Shown here piece by piece: positions 32,101-39,644 of a stretch of DNA of 64,000 nt. A model generated the notes under the pieces. It saw only the letters and a program-made list of their open reading frames with translations, ran no database searches and was not told where the DNA came from. Numbering within the stretch: the first letter of the stretch is position 1; each line of letters opens with the position of its first letter. This stretch comes from Blastocladiella emersonii ATCC 22665 (Eukaryota; Blastocladiomycota; Blastocladiomycetes; Blastocladiales; Blastocladiaceae), in the NCBI GenBank assembly GCA_025594325.1, contig JANHCV010000002.1:1736001-1800000 (forward strand). Reading direction: 5' to 3'. Both the position numbers and the translations under genes were made by a program.

Positions 32101-32955
32101 ATGTGCGAGTCGCTTGAGATCAAGGCCAAGCTCTCGACGGCGTACCACCCGCAGACCGACGGGCAGACCGAGCGCATGAACCAGACCCTCGAGGTGTACC
32201 TGCGCATGTTCGCCAACGAGGACCAGTCGAACTGGGCCGAGCTGCTGCGGTACGCCGAGATGGCCATCAACAACACGGTCAACGAGTCAACGGGCATGTC
32301 GCCGTTCAAGGCCAACTACGCGTTTGACCCGCGGCTCTCGGCCGCGCCAGTTCGGTCGGATCGGGTCCCGTCAGCCGCCGCGCTGGCCGAGCGCATTGCC
32401 GACGTCCAGGGCAAGCTGCGCGAGAAGGTCGAGCGCGCCAAGGAGCTGTACAAGAAGCACGCTGACCGCCGCTGCCGCGAGGGCCCCGACTACAAGGTCG
32501 GCGACATGGTGCTGCTGAGCACCAAGAACCTGCGCGTCAACGTGCCCAAGGCCAAGCTCGGGCCCAAGTACACGGAGCCGCTCAAGATCGTGCGCCTCAT
32601 CCGGAAATCGGCCGTCGAGCTCGAGCTGCCGCCGACCATGGCGCGCGTCCATCCCGTGTTCCACGTCTCGCTCATCAAGCCGATCGACGAGCACGACGAG
32701 GAGGCGTTCCCGGGCCGCGCGCTGCCGCCGCCAACGCCGTACGCCGTCAACGGGCACGAGGAGTGGACGGTCGAGGCGATCCGCGACGCGCGCAAGGTCG
32801 GCCGCAGCGTCGAGTACCTGCTCAAGTGGCACGGCTGCCCCGAGGACGACAACACCTGGGAGCCGTACGCGAACCTCAAGCACCTCGAGCTGCTCGCCGA
32901 GTTCCACGCGCAGAACCCGTCAAAACCCGACCCGCGGAGGGGGAAGGGGAGATAG
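29095..32955 (+). CDS. pol: Retrotransposon Pol: protease, reverse transcriptase, RNase H, integrase, chromodomain
   Basis: The pol frame opens right after a TGA at 29092-29094 and lacks an ATG at its start, so it is expected to be made as Gag-Pol by minus-1 frameshifting. Counting from 29095: a Lys-rich linker (about 50-75), aspartic protease with LDTG (residue 115), reverse transcriptase with YLDD (495-498), RNase H (EADAS ... DKELLAIK), integrase with the HHCC zinc finger (HFGVQRT ... CLTCARAK), DDE core (SMDFITDLP, IVSDRGSQFTS, YHPQTDGQTERMNQ), a GPF/Y-like block, and a C-terminal chromodomain (YLLKWHGCPEDDNTWEP) that would guide integration to marked chromatin. All catalytic motifs look intact and no stop interrupts the frame. 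Confidence 0.96.
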   Translation: MPVAPALVVGKRQSGVAEQAATSSKPKPADLGGTTAMATAAAAADKMSVPADKKKKMNKKKKQNMNDKKTNGKSVAAYFGALVRLEMAQDHQHLGGLLAHPGLRTAPIPTFMMLDTGAPVNLISRRVAEQAGLVPKRLARRIDLRGVVGSAPGQRQYISHYVHAAVSVTSPEFLHAAVAGSQTVFADGVVPPGDASKQKRVVGDAGRAIDIPCLHCSVARFLVVDSPAFPVIMGLEWMVANGAKPDPRSATVAIDGACTGRCGCPPAQRVTVATVAPRVDLDPLAWDEAHGPPEAPDDAAPKRVLPAKYLKWAHVFDAAAASALPPHRPYDCEIELVEGAKVPFLPVYALSQPELEELRKTIDENLARGFIRPSRSPAGAPIMFVPKKDGSRRMCVDYRRLNALTVKNRYALPLIAELMNQVQGARIFTKFDLRGAYNLVRIREGDEWKTAFRTRYGHYEWMVMPFGLTNAPAAFQAFVNDVFRDLLDRRGVLVYLDDILIFSEDPEEHTALVKEVLQRLADNKLYVKLEKCEFDVTRVEYLGHILTTEGVEMDPAKVRAVTEWPAPRTVKEVQAFLGLANYYRRFIPEFSELTIPLTRLTQKDTPWRWGDTEAAAFAAIKTRFASDQFLAHPDPSKQFIVEADASNFAIGCVLSQVDNEGTLRPVAFHSRALKAAELNYPILDKELLAIKVAFEIWRHHLEGAQHPVEVYTDHKNLEHFRTMTVESQRHARWALFLERFSFRFTYRPGAINGRADALSRRADYELFDNPMLGRAVVPASALTVAATAAASAPLVAGTQGDDVLAAIRDGLAEDELAQSMQRNSGKHPSLTMDLDGFVWRDDRLYVPSGVARTRVIEEAHATRVAGHFGVQRTIEKVSRSYWWPGMRKVIERFVKSCLTCARAKVPRHRPDGELQPLPTPPRPWSSISMDFITDLPRSKGHTCIMVVVDRFSKMTHFIPLAALPTAATTADAFIEHVVRPHGLPDDIVSDRGSQFTSRFWSAMCESLEIKAKLSTAYHPQTDGQTERMNQTLEVYLRMFANEDQSNWAELLRYAEMAINNTVNESTGMSPFKANYAFDPRLSAAPVRSDRVPSAAALAERIADVQGKLREKVERAKELYKKHADRRCREGPDYKVGDMVLLSTKNLRVNVPKAKLGPKYTEPLKIVRLIRKSAVELELPPTMARVHPVFHVSLIKPIDEHDEEAFPGRALPPPTPYAVNGHEEWTVEAIRDARKVGRSVEYLLKWHGCPEDDNTWEPYANLKHLELLAEFHAQNPSKPDPRRGKGR
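29122..29128 (+). promoter_or_regulatory. Minus-1 ribosomal frameshift heptamer GGGAAAC
   Basis: In the gag frame the codons read TCG GGA AAC, so G GGA AAC is in the correct X XXY YYZ phase. A one-base backward slip places the next codon at 29128, exactly in the pol frame. The site lies inside the 49-nt gag-pol overlap, 12 nt before the gag stop. Confidence 0.75.
32936..32952 (+). promoter_or_regulatory. Polypurine tract
   Basis: GGAGGGGGAAGGGGAGA ends three bases before the 3' LTR and overlaps the last pol codons. This is the expected primer site for plus-strand synthesis. Confidence 0.85.
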
Positions 32956-33129
32956 TGTCACGGTTCAGTGATCCGACGGCTCGGGCTGGTGGCGCGGGCT
33001 GGTGGCGCAGTCCCTCATAAGCCGAGCGTTGCCCTCGCTCTCCCTCTCTCTTGTCATTCGTGATACAATCCTTCATTATCCGGCTAGTCATTCCTCGTGG
33101 CACAAGACTCTCCCCCTCGGCACCTTACA
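32956..33129 (+). repeat. 3' LTR
   Basis: 174 bp, same ends as the 5' LTR. It is followed at once by the CAGCC target duplication and the resumed helicase frame. Confidence 0.95.
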
Positions 33130-33599
33130 CAGCCTTTGCCATGACGGTCCACGGGGTTCAAGGCGTGACCAAGAACGCCATCGCCCTGGCAGATCCGCTT
33201 CCCACGGGCATGGAGCGTCTCATCAGCGGCGCTTCCCTGTACGTGGCGTTATCGCGGCTTTGTCGCTCAAAGTACCTGTGGGTGCTTCAGCCGATCCCAA
33301 GAGCCGTGCTCAAGTCCATGAAGCCGGATCCACTCGCAGTGGCCGAGGACAAGCGGCTCCAGATGCTCGATGAGCTGACCAAGACCGCTTTCGATCAAGG
33401 TACAGCCATTGTGCCAGGCGACCCGCGCATCGCCAAGCTCTTCGACGACGCGATTCCCTTCTCAGGCCAGCACGCGGCTGATAAGCTAGTCGCCAAGCGC
33501 GCGTCAGATGCTCTCAACGCAAGGTTTCGGCGATTGGCCAACAAACGTGCTGGAGGCGAGGATGGCTCACAGAACGCCAAGAAACAGAAAACACAGTAG
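33130..33599 (+). pseudogene. Helitron/PIF1-type helicase gene, segment 3 (C terminus)
   Basis: After one copy of CAGCC the helicase frame resumes as FAMTVHGVQGVTKNAIAL, then SLYVALSRLCRSKYLWVL. These are motifs V and VI of PIF1-type superfamily 1 helicases (usual form AFAMTIHKSQG ... YVALSR). A basic tail (AKKQKTQ) ends at the stop at 33597-33599. This proves that segments 1-3 were one gene before the two LTR insertions. Confidence 0.88.
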
Positions 33600-36500
33600 A
33601 GTATTAACGTAGTGTATTCCATCATCCAATCCATCAATAGCACGATTTCCATAGCTCGATCACCTAAATCTCCTGTGCGGGATGCACGCGACAGCACCTC
33701 CACCACTCGTGCACCATACGTGGCGGGGGCTTTAGCCCTCGATTGAAAACCAAACGCGAAGCGTTTAGGTGCCTCAAGTATAATGCTGGGCTCAACCCCA
33801 GTGGTCTTCCCGAAAAAATGAAGCCCACGTGACCTGAACTTTTTCACGGTCACCCCTCTCAGCAACCGATCACTTGACCCCACCTGAGGCTCGATTTCCA
33901 CCTCGCCTGACCGTGAAGTCGTTGAGCACGGGCCGCGCGTTGCTCATATCCATCTTATAGAAAACCCGGTCGTTCCTAAACATGAAGCAACGCTGACGCA
34001 GTCTAATGAAGAACACCGGGACGCGGCAAGGCGCGCGAAGCGCGCAGAATGAACTGAAGCTCGGGTCGCTGATGGCAAGACGGCGGCTCGTGTGTGGCAC
34101 CAGCGCTGGGGGAGCAACTGCTTGTCGGCACGAGTGCTGCCATCGCTGGACGTCTCCGTTGTTCCTGAGCTTGAGCGACTGAGAGCTGTCGATGGGAAGG
34201 ATGAACCTTGACGTGAGTTGCTGCGCGCACCGCCTGTCGATACACGCTCTTCGCACCGGCTACTACCCGCATGTGAGTCTAACTGCTTGCCTCGCAGAAG
34301 TGCTGCGAGTTCCATGCGTGGCTGAAGGATCGCTTGCACTTGGGCTTGTGAAGCAGAGGCGGAGGGCCGCGACGATCATGCTCGGCAGCCGCCAACACCC
34401 GCCTGGTCACTCGAGCGGGGTGTGATCGTGATTTCGTCGCCTCTCCTGCGGGGCGCAACGCCGATCAGCGTGCTCGTCGCGCCGCGCGGAGTTTCGCGGG
34501 CCTGCTGCCCCTGATCGCCACCGCGAACCTGGCCGAGTCCTTCCCGCCCCCGCTGCCCACGCTCGAGCAGACGGACCAGCTGGTCCGCGAAGCGGAATAG
34601 CGGTTTCGCGTCGATTCTGACGGCCATGTGGTGGGACTCGTCACCAGTTGCTTGTGTGGGGCTCCGACGCGGCACACGCCTGTCTCGAGCAGCTGGAAGC
34701 GTGCTACGGCATTTGGTCGCGGTCGGCGGTTTGCTAGGCTCGCCGGCTCTTGCCTCGCGTTCCGCGCCATGGACGGCGTGCCCGCCGTCGCCATCTTGAA
34801 GAAGGCGCTAGTTTTCCCCCAAAAAGGCGCTTGGGAAGCACCCAACTCAGTGCAGAAGCACCCAACTCAGTGCAGAAGTCGCCCATGGTCGCGATCGTGG
34901 ACGGTGTTCGCGTCAGGCTCGCCCTGGATGACGACGCAACGTCGCTCAAACTCATCGCCATCGCACTCGAGCAGACGCGCGGCAATTTCGGGGTCAACCG
35001 CAACGGGCGCAACGCGGTCCCCCGCTCCAACTTCCCGCATTGTAACGGCGAGCAGACCATCGCGGCCGCGTTGATCTCTGTGAACGTGACCGAATCGGGA
35101 GCCTTACAGGCCATCGTCGCTGGTCTCTTCACGCCGCTGAGCTTTTGCTGCGCACGCGCTACCCTTGCAACGCGTTCAGGATTCGTGAGCTTGTCGTCTT
35201 CGCAGCCATGTCACGCTGTCCAGCGTCACTACGCTTCACTTGGTAAACCGACGCGCTGAGCACGTTATACTTGCTCTGCTTGCTGTCACGCGACGCGCGT
35301 GAAGCTCGACCCACGCGCGCGCGCGCCGCTGATCTCCGCGTGATCCCCAACGCTGCGGACACGGCCGTCCGCGCCCGACCGCCGCCGGTGACTCGCCGCC
35401 CATTTCCCTGTCGCCCTCAAAAGGCGGCCGCACCCCCGCCGCGGACGTGAGCTCTCTTTAAGCTCACGTTCCGTTATCACTAGGTTAGTGCGGCCCCTTT
35501 ACCTTTCCTTTCCCTCTTGTTTCCCCCTCGTTTTGTTCCCCTCATTCCTCTGTAATCGAAGCTCACGTTCCGTTATCACTAGTTGTACCGGTCTACGTAC
35601 ACGGGCTTCCTGCCTAGAACGCCGTTCCCCCCACGGCGCTCTTTATTGCTCAATATGATCGCTTCTCTGATCCCTCACTAATCGCGCGTATTTCTTTCCA
35701 ACTACGACACCGCAGAGTATGTATCTTTCATTGACGCGCTGAAGGGCTGAGTTGAGTTGAGTTGAGGTTGAGTTGAGGTTGAGTTGAGGTTGAGTTGGGT
35801 GGGGGAGAGGGTGGGGGAGGGTGGGGTTGAAAGCCCAGCACGGAGGGGAGCAGTTCCTAACGCTACCGGTCGCCAATTGCTTTCAACTTGACTCTCTCGC
35901 CCGTTCTCCGCGATCGGGAAGCGGCTCATGTCGGCCGCCCCTAGAGCGGGCAAAGACGCGTCGCGAAATGGCGTGACCGGCGCCAGTGGCTGAAACGCGA
36001 GCCGCGAGACACTTTCCCTCCCTCCCGCTTCGCCCACGCTCCCACATCCCACGCGTCCCTGCCGACGCGGATGCAAGCAAATGGAAGCCAACTGGATGCA
36101 ATGCGCAGCGCGCCACAACGGCCACGCGAAGCTCCGCGAAAGCGGACCCTGCCTTCGCGTCGGCACCCCGATGGCCGCGAGCGCGACTGGATCTAGCGCA
36201 GCGGCTCGAGCGGGCCTCGAGATTGCACCGCGTGTCCCTGCCGCCCCTTCGGGAAGGTAGAGTCTAACTCCATACGCCAGCTGGCGCACGGAGCTAGACT
36301 CCGGATGGCGAGGGAGCCAAGTTGCGCGCGTGGCCGCGATCAGGATCGCTCCGCTGCCGCACCGAAACTGGAGCTGCCCGCTAGATCACTCGGCAGCGCG
36401 TCCCTTCCATTGACGTGACGCCGGCGGGATCCACTCTCGATCAGCAACGGAGCCAGGCTGCGCCCCGCGTCCTTCTCGCCGCCTTCCTCGCTGGATCTCG

Positions 36501-36715
36501 AGCTGCACGACCGCCGCTGCTCGCTGCTCGCCCTCTCCGCCCTCACCGTCCCCGGCCCGCCCATAAATACCGGCCGCCGCCCCGCATCCCTCCCTCTCGA
36601 TTCGACAGCGAGTACCTCCCAGTCCTCTCTCCCCTTGCACCCTTGCACACCTCCGCCTGCGCCTTCGGTCGCACAGCCTCCCCTCCTCTCCCCACCACCC
36701 ACCCCCTCCTTCACC
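33600..36715. other. 3.1-kb gene-poor stretch with repeats and one coding remnant
   Basis: No intact gene is supported. A hairpin GGGCTTTAGCCC lies near 33728-33739. A protein-like stretch at about 34449-34665 (FAGLLPLIATANLAESFPPP, LEQTDQLVREAE, then an in-frame TAG, then RFRVDSDGHVVGL) is a decaying coding remnant. A 20-bp unit is duplicated in tandem at 34837-34876. A 23-bp direct repeat (AGCTCACGTTCCGTTATCAC plus TAG) occurs at 35461-35483 and 35560-35582. A TTGAG-type simple repeat runs from 35748 to 35822. Confidence 0.45.
36562..36569 (+). promoter_or_regulatory. TATA-like box of the GYD-repeat gene
   Basis: CATAAATA lies about 150 bp before the ATG at 36716. A long C/T-rich leader follows (CCTCTCCCCACCACCCACCC region up to CACCATG), a layout common in strongly expressed fungal genes. 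Confidence 0.5.
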
Positions 36716-37213
36716 ATGACTGGCTACGGCTACGGCGACGACTCGTACGGCAGCTACGACTCGGGCTACTACGGTGACGACTTGTACGGCAGCTACGACT
36801 CGGGCTACTACGGCGACGACTCGAAGGGCTACGACTCGGGCTATTACGGCGACGACTCGTACGGCTACGACTCTGGGTACTACGGCGACGACTCGAAGGG
36901 TTACGACTCGGGCTGCTACGGCGACGACTCGTACGGCTCCTACGACTCGGGCTACTACGGTGACGACTCGTACGGTGGCTACGACTCGGGCTACTACGGC
37001 GACGATTCGTACGGCGGCTACGACTCCGGGTACTACGGCGACGACTCCAAGGGCTATGACTCGGGCTACTACGGCGACGACTCGGGCTACGGTGGCTACG
37101 ATTCCGGGTACTACGGAGATGACTCTGGTTACGGTGGCTACGACTCCGGCTACTACGGCAACGATTCGTACGGCAGCTACGACTCGGGCTACTACGGCGA
37201 CGGCTGCTGCTAA
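36716..37213 (+). CDS. Gly/Tyr/Asp/Ser tandem-repeat low-complexity protein
   Basis: 165 residues, single exon, good start context (caccATGa). Nearly the whole protein is an irregular tandem repeat of about 9-14 residues built on YDSGYYGDDS with SYGS, SKG, SYGG or SGYGG linkers. It ends GDGCC, with two adjacent cysteines at the C terminus. There is no signal peptide, TM segment or charged-basic region; it is strongly acidic. A TATA-like box and a pyrimidine-rich leader suggest strong expression. The composition is that of a prion-like or phase-separating domain. A CC end can be prenylated in Rab-type proteins, but nothing else here is Rab-like. Recent DNA-level repeat expansion is evident. 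Confidence 0.75.
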   Translation: MTGYGYGDDSYGSYDSGYYGDDLYGSYDSGYYGDDSKGYDSGYYGDDSYGYDSGYYGDDSKGYDSGCYGDDSYGSYDSGYYGDDSYGGYDSGYYGDDSYGGYDSGYYGDDSKGYDSGYYGDDSGYGGYDSGYYGDDSGYGGYDSGYYGNDSYGSYDSGYYGDGCC

Positions 37214-38438
37214 GCCGCTCCCTTTGCTCTTCCGCTCCTTGTTCGTTTGTCGATTCTCCCTCCCCTCTCGTTGTTCTCTTGCCCTCTCGCCCTAGCTCCT
37301 GTCGCCTATCGCCGCCTGTCGGTAATATAGCTGCGGTTGAGTCTTCTTCATCTCGTTTCTCTCGCGTTTGTGCTAGAGTTAGTTGGTTGATAGGCGTTGT
37401 TGAGTCGCTTGAGCTTGCCCAGAATCGCGATTGCAGCCCTTGTCTCGGCCACGGTCATGCTTGTTTCCGACTTTGCGTCCCGGTCGTTTTTTTTTTTAAC
37501 GCGAGTTTGGTTTGAGAGCCTCGAAGCGCGACGTTCGCGGCCTCATCTCGTTGACGCGAGTCGAGCGTCTGCTCTCTCAGCCCGGTCTTGGCTCGGGATT
37601 GCTCTTGCTCATCCTTTCTCGCGCGTAACGCGCATCTCGCTTGTCAATTGCAACATGACTCTCGCTCGCGTCCACATGCTCCGCCTCCCCAACTCTGACT
37701 CTGTCTTGCACCTGGACCTGTCTGATAACCCGCTGGGCGAAACGGGCGTACGGGAGGCCGATCCCAAGGGCCCAGAGCCGATCCGACAAAACAAGCGGTG
37801 CGTCCGCGAGGGCAACACTGCCAACTGCGACGGCTCGTGCTATCCGAACTTGTCAGCCCGCCAGCGCCACGAGCAGCAAATTGACGCGCAACTCGCGTTG
37901 AATGACAATACCAGCTACGGTCTTGGGAACTGGCTCCCTCCCGCTCTCATCAGCCATCGACATGATCAGCATGTGTTTCGAGCGCGCGTTCCACTACCTT
38001 GTTGCGCATCTTCCGCCTCAACTCGAGTTGCTGGACATTTCGCGCTGGATTCTCAAACGTCGAGGTTTGTGGGCGCTCACGCAGCACGAACTTCCGCAGT
38101 CTTTGACTCAAGTGACAATTTTTGTTCGGTATGACGACGACAATGCCTTCATGCTTGCTCTTGTTCACAAGCTTCCCATGGCGCTCCACGTTGTCAACCG
38201 CCACGATCCGACATTTGAATGGATTGGTACGGGCGGCCTGGCTGGTCCCGAATGGGCTTTTGGTGACGACACAGCAGATGACGCCGACGACCAATATGGT
38301 GGTGAGCATTACGGTTTAGAGTACTGGGAGATCGAGGAGCTTGAACAGCTCTAGTGCACGAAGCGTTAAGCATTTGTTATGTCTCAAAGTTTGAATTTAA
38401 TTCACATGGTTGACCTCTTTCTGATCGGATCATTTTTG
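37214..38438 (+). pseudogene. Leucine-rich-repeat protein remnant
   Basis: LRR-like text lies at about 37636-37755 (RISLVNCNMTLARVHML, then SVLHLDLSDNPLGETGV). It continues in another frame from about 37960 to a stop at 38354 (HLPPQLELLDISRWILKRRG, LPQSLTQVTIFVRYDDD, then an acidic end EYWEIEELEQL). No ATG begins the first part and no clear intron joins the two, so this is a broken gene or one whose splicing I cannot resolve. It resembles the LRR part of fungal F-box/LRR proteins, without a visible F-box. It lies inside the large inverted repeat, next to the right arm. Confidence 0.4.
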
Positions 38439-39282
38439 AGGAGATCGGCTAACTCCCGGAATGTCGCGCCGTTCCGCACAGGGCCGCCCTGAGGCGAGTT
38501 GGAGAACTGGATTCGTGCGACCCACATGTCAAACGCGTCGTCAACGTCACGCGTGTGGCGCGATGCGACGCGATGTGAAGCCGGTTCCACCAATTCCCTT
38601 GATCATCCGCCCACACGTTGAACGCAACTCTCTTCGAATACTGTCGATCCCGTCGATTTAATCAAAGAAAGGGCGATAAGAGCGATCTCGTGGGGCAGAA
38701 ACGCGTCCCGCCGTCCCGCTTCAGGGTCTAGTCGAGTTGATGGTGAACATGGCCGGCCATGAAAACGAGTCGTCGAGGCGGTCAAGGAGAAAAAAGTGTC
38801 CACCACGACCGCGTTATCGCGAGCGGCAGTGGACCTGTCCTGCCTCTGCGCCCAAGCTCAAGTTCGAGTTTGTGCAAGTCGTTGGGCGAGGATTGCAGCA
38901 ACAGCAAGGGGGGCCACGGTGATCGGACCACGCGGCATGAAGCGATGTCGATGCGCGGAAGTGATGGGATGAGCGTTCGAGGTGTTTCAGGGAGGTGAGT
39001 GCGACCACGCTCCGGCCGCCGCGACCAGTCGTCTCTCGTCGAGTCAGCGGAAAATGCGACTTTTGGTAAGTCAAGTATGACGACTAAAATGAGTATATAA
39101 CCGCATTTAGAGGCTATTTGCACGGTCAAGCCACGGTAAGGGTGCGCTGGAGTTACCAGCAGGCCACTGGACCGCTGAGTCCCGGCGCACCCCCGGGTCA
39201 AAAGTATCACATACAAAAAAAAATTCGCATCTAGAAGATGCTTCCACTCAAGAGACAGTGTGTCATCCTTAGTGCAGGGACC

Positions 39283-39313
<31 letters not shown>

Positions 39314-39388
39314 GATTTTGCCCTAAGGCGAAGTACAGGGGGGAGGACGCGTATTTGACCTCAAACGCCGCTCACCGCCGACTCGGTT
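38439..39388 (-). repeat. Right arm of the large U6-bearing inverted repeat
   Basis: The reverse complement matches 19446-20376 almost end to end. Small differences include an insertion near 38540 and a few-base deletion near 38715. The arm carries the second U6 sequence and the downstream hairpin in the same relative order. Divergence by eye is roughly 10-15 percent, so the duplication is not recent or the arms do not convert fully. Confidence 0.85.
39215..39341 (-). ncRNA. U6 spliceosomal snRNA, copy 2 (altered internal stem-loop)
   Basis: On the minus strand the U6 core is kept (GATACAGAGAAGATTAGCAT, GGATGACACACTG) and a nine-T terminator follows. The internal stem-loop apex differs: CCCTGCACTAAGG replaces CCCTGCGCAAGG, one base longer, changing the loop between the catalytic triad and the U4-pairing region. 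The 5' stem is CCCTG instead of CCCTA. It could be a functional variant or a pseudogene. Confidence 0.8.
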
Positions 39389-39644
39389 GACCGCTCAGAG
39401 AATCATTCTCAAAATGCATGTTGTATTTGGATTTAAGTGTTCAGAATTGGCGTATTAGGGTGAACGTTGTCGCGCGGTCGCACCCGCGTATGCGTGGCGA
39501 TCGTTTCTCGCTATTCTTTCCAAGCGGGATTCATGTCGCTCTACCTCAAATTAAGCGATCTCCTTACTCGCATCGTTTAACACATCTTGTTTCCGGCAAC
39601 TACGGCTAAAGCTCGCAGGTCTATAGACTTCATCACGCCACGCA

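Larger units (their letters stand above)
27839..33129 (+). mobile_element. Full-length Ty3/gypsy chromodomain LTR retrotransposon
   Basis: The element is 5291 bp, bounded by 174-bp LTRs (27839-28012 and 32956-33129) that begin TGTCACGG and end TTACA. The 5-bp target duplication CAGCC flanks it (27834-27838 and 33130-33134). Inside are gag, a minus-1 frameshift site, and pol with protease, reverse transcriptase, RNase H, integrase and chromodomain, all open. The LTRs differ at three positions by eye, so insertion is fairly recent but not brand new. Placement in a PIF1-type helicase gene shows the helicase copy is older. Protease-RT-RNaseH-integrase order plus a chromodomain defines the chromovirus branch of Ty3/gypsy. 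Confidence 0.97.
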
